Source: Shewanella donghaensis
Lineage (GTDB): Bacteria; Pseudomonadota; Gammaproteobacteria; Enterobacterales; Shewanellaceae
Direction of reading: 5' to 3'
DNA length: 64,000 nucleotides
Assembly: GCF_007567505.1 (NCBI RefSeq)
Contig: NZ_CP041783.1
Location: forward strand, 1,302,001 to 1,366,000
The translations under genes and the position numbers were made by a program. Numbering within the stretch: position 1 is the first letter of the stretch; each line of letters opens with the position of its first letter. Of the stretch, positions 1 through 8,297 are shown piece by piece. Below the pieces are notes generated by a model. The model saw only the letters and a program-made list of their open reading frames with translations, was not told where the DNA came from and did no database searches.

Positions 1-1
1 T

Positions 2-787
2 ATTGCCACGCGCGCTGCACGCGCCGCGGGCCAAACTATTATGCGCGCCTACACTGAACTCGACAACGTTGAGGTTGATTCAAAGGGTTTAAATGACTTT
101 GTTACAAGTGTAGACAAGGAAGCTGAATCTAATATTACATACCAAATTCGTAAATCTTACCCAGATCATACGATTGTTGGCGAAGAAAACGGTGAAAACC
201 GTGGTGACAACAAAGATTATGTATGGATTGTCGATCCTTTGGATGGTACCAATAACTTCGTTCGTGGTATCCCTCATTTCGCAGTATCTATCGCTGTTCA
301 ATACAAAGGCAAAATTGAAGTTGCCGTTGTTTACGATCCTGTTCGTGAAGAATTATTCTCTGCTACACGTGGTAAAGGCGCTAAAGTAAACGATTTCCGT
401 TTACGTGTAACTGACGTTAAAACACTTGAAGGTACTATTATTGGTACAGGCTTCCCATTCAAGGCACGTCAACACACAGAAACCTACATGAACATCCTAG
501 GTACAGTATTCCCATTATGTGCTGACATTCGTCGTACAGGTTCTGCTGCACTTGATTTAGCTTATGTTGCTGCGGGCCGTTACGATGGTTTCTTTGAAAT
601 CGGTCTTAAGCCATGGGACATCGCTGCTGGCGACCTAATTTGTCGTGAAGCTGGCGGTACGGTTACTGACTTTACTGGCAACCATAACTACATGACTTCA
701 GGTAATGTTGTTGCAGGTTCTCCTAAAGTGACTTCAGAATTAGTTAAACTTATGCGCCCATTATTAAATGATGGCTTAAAGCGCTAA
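2..787 (+). CDS. suhB: Inositol-1-monophosphatase / Nus factor SuhB (5' partial)
   Basis: Mg-dependent, Li-sensitive inositol monophosphatase family. In E. coli SuhB also binds RNA polymerase and NusA during rRNA antitermination. The reading frame is open to the left edge (it begins IATRAARAAG), so about six N-terminal residues lie outside the window; the ATG at 41 is internal. Visible motifs are the first metal-binding stretch GEENGE, the family signature DPLDGTNNF, the RRTGSAALDLAYVAAG block and the WDIAAG motif near the C-terminus. The end matches E. coli SuhB (LKR). A strong terminator follows 50 bp downstream. Assignment is by close similarity over the whole length; the dual role is inferred from family knowledge. 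Confidence 0.96.
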   Translation: MATRAARAAGQTIMRAYTELDNVEVDSKGLNDFVTSVDKEAESNITYQIRKSYPDHTIVGEENGENRGDNKDYVWIVDPLDGTNNFVRGIPHFAVSIAVQYKGKIEVAVVYDPVREELFSATRGKGAKVNDFRLRVTDVKTLEGTIIGTGFPFKARQHTETYMNILGTVFPLCADIRRTGSAALDLAYVAAGRYDGFFEIGLKPWDIAAGDLICREAGGTVTDFTGNHNYMTSGNVVAGSPKVTSELVKLMRPLLNDGLKR

Positions 788-836
788 TTCGATTTATGCC
801 ATAAGCATTTCAGCTTAAAGCATAACCGAAAACAAG

Positions 837-860
837 AGCCGCCTTTAGGGCGGCTTTTTT
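837..860 (+). terminator. Rho-independent terminator after suhB
   Basis: A GC-rich 7-bp stem (AGCCGCC / GGCGGCT) around a short TTTAG loop runs directly into six T residues. It lies 50 bp after the suhB stop. Confidence 0.9.
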
Positions 861-933
861 GTGCCTGTTTAACTAGCATATTCACAACTATAATTCCGTT
901 AAAGTCCACATAAGCCATGATTATTTGGCTTTT

Positions 934-947
934 TTGATCTAGATCAC
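934..947 (+). promoter_or_regulatory. FNR/EtrA-like box upstream of psiE
   Basis: TTGATCTAGATCAC matches the FNR consensus TTGAT-N4-ATCAA at nine of ten specified positions. It is centred about 76 bp upstream of the psiE start, in the only intergenic space before that gene. Its core (TGATCTAGATCA) is identical to that of the palindrome upstream of nrdD. Control by an FNR/EtrA-type regulator is inferred. Confidence 0.6.
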
Positions 948-1016
948 TCAGCAAAATCTCACCTAGCAGAATATACTGAATTATCAATTAAATTAATAAT
1001 AAGAGAATAAATCATT

Positions 1017-1424
1017 ATGCCACTCCCGATACTCCGCCAAATAGGGGTTAAGAGCCTCAAAGGTGTTGAACATATCGTTCTTTTCATTATTTCTCTGGCA
1101 ACCATCTTTGCTATTGGTGAAGAAGTATTGCATATGTTCGACATCAGAACGGTAGAACTCGCCGATTTGCTGCTGCTGTTTATTTATCTTGAAGTCTTGG
1201 CCATGGTGGTCAACTACCTAGAGTCAGGCAAGTTACCTATCCGCATGCCTTTATATATCGCTATAGTCGCGCTAGCGCGTTACTTAATTCTCGATATGAA
1301 AGATATGGATGACTGGCGCATTCTCGCAATTTCGCTCTCAACCATTGTGTTGGCTTCTACGGTCATTGTCATCCGATGGGGACAAATCAAACTGCCTTAT
1401 CCTCGCAGCAAAGATTTAGATTAA
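1017..1424 (+). CDS. psiE: PsiE family membrane protein
   Basis: Small inner-membrane protein of the PsiE family (phosphate-starvation-inducible protein E in E. coli); the molecular function is unknown. At 135 residues it matches the family length of about 136. Four hydrophobic segments can be read at roughly residues 20-40, 48-66, 76-92 and 104-120, with charged loops between and a polar C-terminus. It stands alone between two terminators, so it is probably monocistronic. No Pho box was recognised; an FNR-like box lies about 76 bp upstream, which hints at oxygen-linked rather than phosphate control here. The start ATG has only a weak purine-rich region in front. Confidence 0.85.
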   Translation: MPLPILRQIGVKSLKGVEHIVLFIISLATIFAIGEEVLHMFDIRTVELADLLLLFIYLEVLAMVVNYLESGKLPIRMPLYIAIVALARYLILDMKDMDDWRILAISLSTIVLASTVIVIRWGQIKLPYPRSKDLD

Positions 1425-1468
1425 ATTTAAGTAACGGATTCGTTTCTTTAACGTATATCAACAAACAA

Positions 1469-1499
1469 AGCGATAAGTCACTAACTTATCGCTTTTTTT
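1469..1499 (+). terminator. Rho-independent terminator after psiE
   Basis: A perfect 10-bp stem (AGCGATAAGT / ACTTATCGCT) with a 5-nt loop is followed by seven T residues. Confidence 0.9.
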
Positions 1500-1574
1500 C
1501 CATATGTTGATTAAGATTAATTATATAGTCACTGGTACCAATGACGGATAAACGAAACAAGGAGTAATGTGGTT

Positions 1575-1877
1575 ATGTCGAATGAACCGACAGGGTTTGA
1601 AGAAAAGAGAACGTCGTTGAGGGTAGATATGGAAGCCGAGCGTATCTTGCTACATTGGATTGATGCTGACGGTGAGCCACATGAAGACGATGGTGTTTGT
1701 ATCGACTTAGCTCGTAAAGGAGTCTTAATTGACTATAAACGTGCATTTGCTTTGGGTGATTTAATCGCGATTACGTTTAATCACAATACCGAACAGCAAA
1801 ACACCATTAAAGGCCAAGTGTGCCGTTGTAATGAGTCGAATCCACAGAGTTATCATATTGCCATGCAGTTGCTTTAA
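1575..1877 (+). CDS. PilZ-domain protein (putative c-di-GMP receptor)
   Basis: About 100 residues forming a single PilZ domain, a c-di-GMP-binding fold. The N-terminal EKRTSLRVDM stretch resembles the RxxxR binding loop, although the first Arg pair is spaced K-R-T-S-L-R. The second motif (D/N)xSxxG appears as DLARKG, with Ala in place of Ser. Ligand binding is therefore plausible but not certain. Start: AAGGAG lies 10 nt before the ATG at 1575; a GTG at 1569 in the same frame is only 4 nt from it and is less likely. The next gene, a ParA-like ATPase, begins 53 bp downstream on the same strand with no terminator between, which suggests co-transcription. Confidence 0.8.
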   Translation: MSNEPTGFEEKRTSLRVDMEAERILLHWIDADGEPHEDDGVCIDLARKGVLIDYKRAFALGDLIAITFNHNTEQQNTIKGQVCRCNESNPQSYHIAMQLL

Positions 1878-1930
1878 TTCAGATAAAACAGTGCAATATA
1901 AATAGCAAATCTTAACATTAAGGTGAGTCT

Positions 1931-2596
1931 ATGATTATATTAGTCGGCGGGGAAAAAGGCGGTAGCGGTAAAAGCTGTTTAGCACAAAACCTCGCGGTAT
2001 ATGTTACTGAAAGCTTCAAAGCCAATGTTTTGATGGTCGATTGCGATCCGCAAAAGACCACCTCTGATTGGATTCAAGCTCGCAACGAAGACCCCAATTT
2101 ACCTCCCATCAACTGTATACAATTATACGGTAAAATTCGAAATGACTTACTGAGCCTAAATGAACGCTTTGACTACGTCATTGTCGATTGTGGTGGCCAG
2201 GATAACCTCGCAATGCGAGCTGCTATGTCTGTTGCCACTTATGTCGTCATTCCATTAAGACCTAAAAGACGAGATTTAAAAACCCTCCCTCACATGGAAG
2301 ATATGCTGAGTACCTGTAAAATGGTTAACCCAAAAATGGTCGCTGCTGTTGTTATTAGCCAGTGCCCTGCTTTGCCTTCTCAATTTAAGCGTATTTTAGA
2401 AGCTAAAGATGTAGTGCAATCATTTGGCTTAAAGGCCTTAAATGCGATTACATTTAATCGGAATATCTATGATGACAGCGAAGAAAGCGGTTCTTCAGTA
2501 TTAGAAATTGATCCACAAGGTAAAGCAGCACTTGAAATACGCGCCATTGCTGAAGAGCTTTTTGCAATACCACCTGATAATAGCTTTGAGTTTTAA
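1931..2596 (+). CDS. Orphan ParA/MinD-family ATPase
   Basis: Deviant Walker A P-loop ATPase of the ParA/MinD/Soj class. The motif GGEKGGSGKS sits at residues 6-15 with the signature first Lys, followed by the switch I-like DCDPQKTTSDW (about 37-47) and the Walker B region YVIVDCGGQDN. Family members form nucleotide-dependent dimers that position plasmids, chromosomes, chemoreceptor arrays or flagella. No parB or parS-like repeats are adjacent, so this is an orphan ParA whose cargo cannot be read from context. The upstream PilZ gene is the only likely operon partner. Length (221 aa) is typical of short chromosomal orphans. Confidence 0.85.
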   Translation: MIILVGGEKGGSGKSCLAQNLAVYVTESFKANVLMVDCDPQKTTSDWIQARNEDPNLPPINCIQLYGKIRNDLLSLNERFDYVIVDCGGQDNLAMRAAMSVATYVVIPLRPKRRDLKTLPHMEDMLSTCKMVNPKMVAAVVISQCPALPSQFKRILEAKDVVQSFGLKALNAITFNRNIYDDSEESGSSVLEIDPQGKAALEIRAIAEELFAIPPDNSFEF

Positions 2597-2706
2597 TCAT
2601 TAGTGACCACTCTTGAGTATTATCTCGTAAGCAAAACATTCAAACACTAACGTCCAATCCGACGCGATGTTATAATGTTCACAAATTGGTAAATTAAGCT
2701 GCGTAA

Positions 2707-3051
2707 ATGACTCAAGCAAATAACCCTCTTCATGGGATTAAGTTAGAAACTATTGTCACTGAATTAGTGGAAAAATATGGCTGGGAAGAATTAGGTAGCC
2801 GGATTAGCATTCGCTGTTTTAATGAAAACCCGAGTGTGAAATCTAGCCTAAAATTTTTAAGAAAAGCGGAATGGGCACGGGATAAAGTTGAATACTTGTG
2901 GTTAAAAACGAACAAGCTACCTTTGCCACCACCAAAGATATACGATGCAGATAAAACGAGTAGTAAGCCTACAGCAAGTGCTAAACCGGTTTCCAAAAAC
3001 CATGAAGTTAAAAGCACACCAGGTGCAAATGCTGACATTTGGGGTAAATAG
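2707..3051 (+). CDS. VF530 / DUF2132 family DNA-binding-like protein
   Basis: 114 residues. The first 67 closely match the VF530 family (DUF2132): NNPLHGI near the start, the block [12 protein letters not shown], then [19 protein letters not shown]530 proteins are small helical proteins found in proteobacteria, with a fold compared to SANT/HTH DNA-binding domains; their role is unknown. After residue 70 there is a Pro/Lys/Ser-rich low-complexity tail (PLPPPK..., KPTASAKP...) that looks disordered. TATAAT at 2671-2676 could be its -10 element. No convincing Shine-Dalgarno precedes the ATG. Confidence 0.8.
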   Translation: MTQANNPLHGIKLETIVTELVEKYGWEELGSRISIRCFNENPSVKSSLKFLRKAEWARDKVEYLWLKTNKLPLPPPKIYDADKTSSKPTASAKPVSKNHEVKSTPGANADIWGK

Positions 3052-3142
3052 TCTTACGACACCTAAGATCGTAATGGTTTATTTGACCCACTAAGAATTA
3101 GCTAAATAAAAGTTAACCAAAAAATTTAGCCAAACAAAAAAA

Positions 3143-3176
3143 GCATGATGATCTTATCGATCCATCATGCTTTTTT
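3143..3176. terminator. Bidirectional terminator between VF530 gene and outer-membrane gene
   Basis: GCATGATG (3143-3150) pairs with CATCATGC (3163-3170), with additional GATC/GATC pairing inside. It is flanked by an A-run on the left and a T-run on the right, so it can act for both convergent genes. Confidence 0.85.
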
Positions 3177-3195
3177 GTTTCAGACTCTAGTGTTA

Positions 3196-4062
3196 TTACA
3201 TTGGAAACTCAAAAATCAGTCGCCACACCTGCAGTTCGCCATCGGTTTGATAACTAACGCCAAATCTATCGGTACTAAACCAGCCCCAACCCAGTGGCTT
3301 TGATAAAGCTAACGTCACCCCGACTTCATATGAATGAGATGTTAAAATGTCATCTTCAACTGGCGTGACAAATTTTAGCTTATCGAAATACCAACGCCCC
3401 GCAACAAACAAACGCGGTTCTACGGTATATTCACCCCAGTCCCAGTGCTGACCCAGACCAAAATCCATCCCTGATTGCAATACCGAATAACTTTCAGCAC
3501 TATCATTGATACTACTTTTGTAGCCGGCATAATAAACTCTATTAACCCAAACAGGAGAATACTTAGGGTTTTCCAATGCGTATAAAGCTGAGATCCCCGT
3601 AGAGAAAATACCCACGTTACTTGAGTTCGAAAAGTTATGACCATAGCCCAAATCCAGATACGTTTCTAAGGTCAATTGCTCGTCATAAAACCATTTATAT
3701 TCAATACCAGGGGTAATCGTCATCGTACCGACACCATCAGGAAAATCACCTTCTGGTAAGTCACTGAACGAGTAATCAAAAAAGCCCAATGAAATAGGTA
3801 AACGTAAGGTTAATTGGTGATCTTCAGAATTTTCGATATCAAAAGCAAACGGAATATTGGCAATTGCCGCATTTTGACCTGATGCACGATAGATACCGCT
3901 ACCAATGTAATTGGCAAACGCATAATGGGATAAGTCAGGGTTATTGGGATCAACTTTACCGTAGGTAGGCATTGTAATAAAAAGCGCTGCAATGATTATT
4001 GCAGCGCCGATATGTATTTTTAAACTAGCAGCTTTGAAACGCTTTAACCAACTCGGTGACAT
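3196..4062 (-). CDS. Hypothetical outer-membrane beta-barrel protein
   Basis: 288 residues. An N-terminal hydrophobic segment (about residues 15-35) ending in TYGKVDP reads as a signal peptide. The mature part is rich in alternating aromatic/polar strands (TLETYLDLGYGHNF, VEPRLFVAGRWYF, RLIFEFPM), as expected for a monomeric outer-membrane barrel. It ends in Met rather than the usual terminal Phe/Trp. No enzymatic motif was recognised and no family name can be given. It begins 28 bp after ribA on the same strand with no terminator between, so it may be co-transcribed, although no good ribosome-binding site is visible. Confidence 0.7.
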   Translation of the reverse strand: MSPSWLKRFKAASLKIHIGAAIIIAALFITMPTYGKVDPNNPDLSHYAFANYIGSGIYRASGQNAAIANIPFAFDIENSEDHQLTLRLPISLGFFDYSFSDLPEGDFPDGVGTMTITPGIEYKWFYDEQLTLETYLDLGYGHNFSNSSNVGIFSTGISALYALENPKYSPVWVNRVYYAGYKSSINDSAESYSVLQSGMDFGLGQHWDWGEYTVEPRLFVAGRWYFDKLKFVTPVEDDILTSHSYEVGVTLALSKPLGWGWFSTDRFGVSYQTDGELQVWRLIFEFPM

Positions 4063-4090
4063 TATAAAATCTACGTAATGGCATCAACCG

Positions 4091-4705
4091 TTATTTATCG
4101 TCATCGACAAAGTGATATTCATTCATCATATGGCCTAACTCAGTTGATTTTGTTTTTAAATATGCTTCATTGTAGCGGTTTTTACCGACTTGCAAAGGAA
4201 CTCTTTCAGTCACTTCAATGCCAACCGCTTGCATCGCTTGCACTTTACGTGGGTTGTTGGTCATCAATTTAACTTTATTAACACCAATTTGTGCCAACAT
4301 AGGTTCAATCATATCGTACTTACGCATATCAGCAGCAAAACCTAGTCGTTCGTTTGCCTCTACGGTATTAGCACCTTGATCTTGCAATTCGTAAGCACGA
4401 ATTTTATTCAGCAAACCAATTCCGCGACCTTCTTGCTTTAAGTAAAGGATAAACCCTTGACCTAATTCAGCAATATTTTGCATTGCGGTTTGTAGTTGAA
4501 AACCACAATCACAACGCAAGCTAAATAATGCATCACCCGTTAGGCATTCTGAATGAATACGACCCAACATTGGTTCATCCGTTTTAAGGTCACCAAACGT
4601 CAAGGCAACATGCTCTTTACCCGTTTCAGTGTCTTCAAAACCGTGCATTGCAAATACGCCCCAAGGCGTAGGTAACTTAGAAGTGGCGATAAATTTAATC
4701 GACAT
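4091..4705 (-). CDS. ribA: GTP cyclohydrolase II
   Basis: Catalyses the first committed step of riboflavin synthesis, GTP to 2,5-diamino-6-ribosylamino-pyrimidinone 5'-phosphate plus formate and pyrophosphate, in the cytosol. The zinc ligands C54, C65 and C67 lie in [18 protein letters not shown]. The nucleotide-binding stretches [16 protein letters not shown] and TNNPRKV are intact. Length of 204 aa is close to the E. coli enzyme (196); the extra residues form an acidic C-terminal tail (HFVDDDK). This is a stand-alone RibA rather than a RibBA fusion. No FMN riboswitch was seen in the short upstream region. Confidence 0.97.
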   Translation of the reverse strand: MSIKFIATSKLPTPWGVFAMHGFEDTETGKEHVALTFGDLKTDEPMLGRIHSECLTGDALFSLRCDCGFQLQTAMQNIAELGQGFILYLKQEGRGIGLLNKIRAYELQDQGANTVEANERLGFAADMRKYDMIEPMLAQIGVNKVKLMTNNPRKVQAMQAVGIEVTERVPLQVGKNRYNEAYLKTKSTELGHMMNEYHFVDDDK

Positions 4706-4790
4706 TGATCAACCTTTCAGACAACGCTCAATCCTTGAGACTCATCATCCATGTATCTGACTTGACGTCAAAAAATAATAATAAACTGGA

Positions 4791-5147
4791 TTAGAATTTT
4801 GCAGGAGCAAAACCAGTTACTGCTTTAATATTCATTTCACGACCTAGTGCAGTCATTGGATGAACGACCACTAAACCTTTAACTGATTTTTTCAACTTAC
4901 CCATGTCAGCTTGTTCTGCTTTAGTGAGTGCACGGTTAAATTTCAGCTCTTTAACGTCTTTACCATCTTTACCTAACTGGCGCGATTGCTGATTTTTTAA
5001 ACTAGCAATACGCTTAGTTACTGTAGTGATCTCTTTTTTAAACTGCAGGATAATCGCTTTATCTTCACGGGCTTCAGCGGCAGCAAGTTTACGGCGAAAC
5101 TTCTCTGCTTTATCGTTTAATGCTTGCAGTTCTTCTTTTAAATTCAT
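4791..5147 (-). CDS. yibL: YibL family ribosome-associated protein
   Basis: 118 residues matching E. coli YibL, a protein that co-fractionates with ribosomes but has no defined activity. The C-terminal half is nearly identical to the family core (KKEQADMGKLKKS-type block, here LTKAEQADMGKLKKSVKG, then VVVHPMTALGREM). The N-terminal half is a charged coiled coil (residues 1-55). The gene is followed by ribA on the same strand after an 85-bp gap. Functional role is inferred only from the family name. Confidence 0.9.
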   Translation of the reverse strand: MNLKEELQALNDKAEKFRRKLAAAEAREDKAIILQFKKEITTVTKRIASLKNQQSRQLGKDGKDVKELKFNRALTKAEQADMGKLKKSVKGLVVVHPMTALGREMNIKAVTGFAPAKF

Positions 5148-5280
5148 TGTGTTACCTTAAAGTTCAACATTGTGCCACTGACACAATATTATGCTCACAC
5201 ACAGCATTTGTATCAATCCAACACGATTACGGAGGCGAAGTATAACAGTTCATTAGATGAAACACATTATCCACAACAGC

Positions 5281-5760
5281 TTATGATTCATCTATTTGAA
5301 CTAAATCATGAATGATCTGATTATTGCTACCACGCCATTTCAAACTGGGGTCGGCTAAATCTTGCTCAAACTTACCGTCTACTAGTACATCAACAAACGA
5401 TATCACTTGTCGTTGCAATAATGACATCTGTTCAAGTTGATAACCACTCCATAGCCAAATGTCTTTATCTGGACACTCTTGCTTTACGCGTTTTACTAGC
5501 GACAAAATAGCATCTATATTTGCCGGAAACAGCGGATCACCACCCGACAGAGATAAACCTCTGCGTTTAATACGCGTATCTTTCAAGTCTGCAATGATTT
5601 GATCTTCCATTTGTTTGTTAAATTCATGACCTGAGCGTGGATCCCACGTCGACTGATTATAACAACCACGACATTGGTGCTCACAACCTGACACAAATAA
5701 TGTGCAACGGGTTCCGGGACCATTTATAACATCGGTAGGAAAATACTGGTGGTAGTTCAT
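5281..5760 (-). CDS. nrdG: Anaerobic ribonucleotide reductase activating protein (radical SAM)
   Basis: Generates the glycyl radical on NrdD by reductive cleavage of S-adenosylmethionine. The radical-SAM cluster motif is C26-x3-C30-x2-C33 (CEHQCRGC), followed by the SAM-binding GG motif in LSLSGGDPLF. The start is placed at MNYHQYFPTD because E. coli NrdG begins MNYHQYYPVD and a purine-rich GAGAAG lies upstream. An in-frame ATG at 5805 would add 15 residues but has no ribosome-binding site. The gene follows nrdD in the same direction, with a strong hairpin in the 148-bp gap that may lower its expression relative to nrdD. Cytosolic, oxygen-sensitive. Confidence 0.95.
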   Translation of the reverse strand: MNYHQYFPTDVINGPGTRCTLFVSGCEHQCRGCYNQSTWDPRSGHEFNKQMEDQIIADLKDTRIKRRGLSLSGGDPLFPANIDAILSLVKRVKQECPDKDIWLWSGYQLEQMSLLQRQVISFVDVLVDGKFEQDLADPSLKWRGSNNQIIHDLVQIDES

Positions 5761-5831
5761 TGGTTTTATCTTCTCACTCAGCTCAACTATATGACTGATA
5801 TTCATATATTATTTTAGCTTAGACAAAAGGC

Positions 5832-5859
5832 AAACAAGGCGCTAAATAGCGCCTTGTTT
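5832..5859 (-). terminator. Hairpin between nrdD and nrdG (attenuator or partial terminator)
   Basis: A perfect 12-bp stem AAACAAGGCGCT / AGCGCCTTGTTT with a 4-nt loop. On the minus strand the T-run after it is short (TTT then GCC), so it may terminate only partly and set the nrdD:nrdG ratio or protect the nrdD mRNA 3' end. The function is inferred. Confidence 0.6.
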
Positions 5860-5908
5860 ATTTGTTCACAAGCCTAGATTTGACTAAACTTATGAATAAT
5901 ATATGTAT

Positions 5909-8029
5909 TTATAAATGCTTAATACGGCGCTTAACTTCTTCTTGCTTACCAAAGTTAAATGGTCTTGCATCAGGGCTACCTAAATATCCACATACACGAC
6001 GAGTCACTGACACTCGGCTCGGTTCATGGTTACCACATTTAGGGCAAACAAAGCCTTTACTATTACAGTTAAACTCACCGACAAAGCCACAATCATAACA
6101 TTCATCAATTGGTGTATTTGTACCGTAATAAGGCACTCTGCTATAACTGTAATCCCAAACGTTTTCTAATGCTTCAATATTGTGTTGCATGTTAGGGAAT
6201 TCGCCATAACAAATAAAGCCACCGTTGGTGATTTCAGGGTACGGTAATTCAAAATCAATTTTATCGTATGGGTTAACTTTCTTTTCTACATCTAAATGGA
6301 AGCTATTGGTGTAGTAACCTTTATCTGTTACGCCTTCAACGACACCAAACTCTTTGGCATCTAACTGACAAAAACGGCTACATAAGTTTTCACTTGGGGT
6401 GCTGTATAAACTAAAGCCATAGCCTGTCTCTTCTTTCCAAGACTCAGTCGCTTGCTTCATAACTTTGATAATTTCAATGGCTTTAGTACGCAATAATTCG
6501 CTATCAAATACATGCTCACCAGTGCCATAAAGCGCGTTAATGGTTTCATGTAAGCCAATGTAGCCTAAAGAAATTGACGCACGGCCATTTTTGAAAATTT
6601 CAGAAACATCATCATCAGCATTTAAGCGAACACCACAAGCTCCTTCCATATATAGGATGGGTGCAACACGCGCCTTAACACCCACTAAACGGGCAATACG
6701 AGTGTCGAGTGCTTTGCGAGCTAAAGTCATTCTCTGTTCTAACAATGCAAAGAATGCTGTTTCATCGCCTTTCGCTTCAATAGCAATTCTTGGCAAGTTC
6801 AAACTAACAACACCTAAGTTGTTACGTCCTTCATGGATTAACTCACCATTTTCTTCATAAGTACCTAAGAATGAACGACAACCCATTGGTGTTTTAAATG
6901 AACCTGTAACGCGTTCAACTTGCTCATAGTTAAGAATATCTGGGTACATGCGCATGGTGGCACATTCTAACGCCAGTTTCTTAACATCATAGTTAGCATC
7001 TGCGGCTTTATGATTAAGTCCATCACGAATAGCAAAAACCAATTTAGGGAATACTGCTGTTTTACGGTTTTTACCTAAACCTGCCATACGTACTTTAAGA
7101 ATCGATTTTTGAATTAAACGAGATTCCCAACACGAGCCTAAACCAAAACCAAAGGTCACAAATGGGGTTTGTCCATTAGCGGTATGTAGGGTGTTGACTT
7201 CATACTCTAAAGACTGAAATGCGTCGTAACATTCTTTTTCAGTTTGTGCCATTGCAAAGGCTTCAACATCTGATACGTCCCACTCTTTACCGATAACCAG
7301 TAGTTTCTGGTAACTCTTCTGTACAAATTCAGCTAATACTTCATCAATACGGTTAATCGTGGTGCCACCATAAATATGGCTCGCCACTTGGGCAATAATC
7401 TGTGCAGTAACCGCTGTCGCTGTAGAAATAGATTTAGGAGTGTCTATTTCTGCATTACCCATTTTAAAACCATGGGTTAACATGCCGGCTAAATCAATTA
7501 GCATACAGTTAAACATCGGGAAAAATGGTGCATAATCTAAATCGTGATAATGCAGTTGACCTGACTCGTGCGCCGCGACGATATCTTTTGGTAGTAAGTG
7601 CGATTTGGCGTAATGCTTTGCCACAATACCCGCAAGTAAATCACGTTGTGTAGGAATTACTTTCGCGTCTTTATTGGCATTTTCATTAAGAATTGATGCA
7701 TCGCTTTGTTCAACTAAACCACGTATTTCGCAATTTAATTTACTTTTAGCTTCGCGACAAATATCACGGTCATGGCGATATTCAATATAATGACGAGCGA
7801 CCTCTTTATGAGGGCCTTCCATTAATAAGTTTTCCACTAAGTCTTGTAAGTGATGAATTTCAACTTCTTCACCACTAGACACTTGATCTCTAATCACACA
7901 AGCGACTGTTGAAGCATAGTCTTCATCAGCAGTACCTGTAGCAGTTTCCATTGCAGCAACAATGGCATCCTTAATTCTAGACTCATCAAAAAGAGTCCTA
8001 CAACCGTCCCTTTTAATTACTACAGGCAT
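5909..8029 (-). CDS. nrdD: Anaerobic ribonucleoside-triphosphate reductase, large subunit
   Basis: Reduces NTPs to dNTPs without oxygen, using a glycyl radical and formate. An ATP-cone regulatory domain occupies the N-terminus (VIKRDGCRTLFDESRIK..., residues 3-95). The catalytic barrel follows, then a zinc-binding C-terminal site (CYDCGF and CPKCGNH), and the radical motif RVCGYLGSPDARPF with the radical Gly at residue 681, the same number as in E. coli. The start is placed at MPVVIKRDG (8029). An upstream in-frame ATG at 8116 would add a hydrophobic stretch and would place coding sequence across the two NrdR boxes, so it is rejected. Length 706 aa. Confidence 0.97.
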   Translation of the reverse strand: MPVVIKRDGCRTLFDESRIKDAIVAAMETATGTADEDYASTVACVIRDQVSSGEEVEIHHLQDLVENLLMEGPHKEVARHYIEYRHDRDICREAKSKLNCEIRGLVEQSDASILNENANKDAKVIPTQRDLLAGIVAKHYAKSHLLPKDIVAAHESGQLHYHDLDYAPFFPMFNCMLIDLAGMLTHGFKMGNAEIDTPKSISTATAVTAQIIAQVASHIYGGTTINRIDEVLAEFVQKSYQKLLVIGKEWDVSDVEAFAMAQTEKECYDAFQSLEYEVNTLHTANGQTPFVTFGFGLGSCWESRLIQKSILKVRMAGLGKNRKTAVFPKLVFAIRDGLNHKAADANYDVKKLALECATMRMYPDILNYEQVERVTGSFKTPMGCRSFLGTYEENGELIHEGRNNLGVVSLNLPRIAIEAKGDETAFFALLEQRMTLARKALDTRIARLVGVKARVAPILYMEGACGVRLNADDDVSEIFKNGRASISLGYIGLHETINALYGTGEHVFDSELLRTKAIEIIKVMKQATESWKEETGYGFSLYSTPSENLCSRFCQLDAKEFGVVEGVTDKGYYTNSFHLDVEKKVNPYDKIDFELPYPEITNGGFICYGEFPNMQHNIEALENVWDYSYSRVPYYGTNTPIDECYDCGFVGEFNCNSKGFVCPKCGNHEPSRVSVTRRVCGYLGSPDARPFNFGKQEEVKRRIKHL

Positions 8030-8060
8030 TACTTTTACTCCATTTATGCACAGGATACAA

Positions 8061-8107
8061 ACACTATATATCCACACAAAATTATCAACGAACACAATAT
8101 ATGGTGC
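8061..8107 (-). promoter_or_regulatory. Tandem NrdR boxes upstream of nrdD
   Basis: Two 16-mers, ACACTATATATCCACA (8061-8076) and ACACAATATATGGTGC (8092-8107), closely match the NrdR box consensus acaCwAtATATwGtgt. They are separated by 15 bp (31 bp centre to centre, about three helical turns), which is the known spacing for paired NrdR sites. NrdR is the dATP/ATP-sensing repressor of ribonucleotide reductase genes. Confidence 0.85.
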
Positions 8108-8135
8108 ATTAAGCAATAATAGGGACTAAAGATCC

Positions 8136-8149
8136 ATGATCTAGATCAT
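8136..8149 (-). promoter_or_regulatory. FNR/EtrA-like palindrome upstream of nrdD
   Basis: ATGATCTAGATCAT is a perfect 14-bp palindrome matching FNR (TTGAT-N4-ATCAA) at eight of ten positions. It lies just upstream of the NrdR pair, where an anaerobic activator would be expected. Confidence 0.6.
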
Positions 8150-8297
8150 ATTTTAATGAAGGTAAGGGAAATGAAAAAAAATAGTGCTAAGCCCAACACT
8201 TTTTTGAAATATCAAGCTTGACCAAGGAAATAAAACCCGCTACTAGAAGCGCAAAAGCAGTCAAATAATGACGGGTTTATAAGGAGATTAATATCGA

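Noticed and set aside
5761-5805. Longer nrdG start at 5805
   Set aside because: No ribosome site, and E. coli NrdG begins at the Met corresponding to 5760.
8030-8116. Longer nrdD start at 8116
   Set aside because: The extra stretch lies over the paired NrdR boxes and does not match the family N-terminus.
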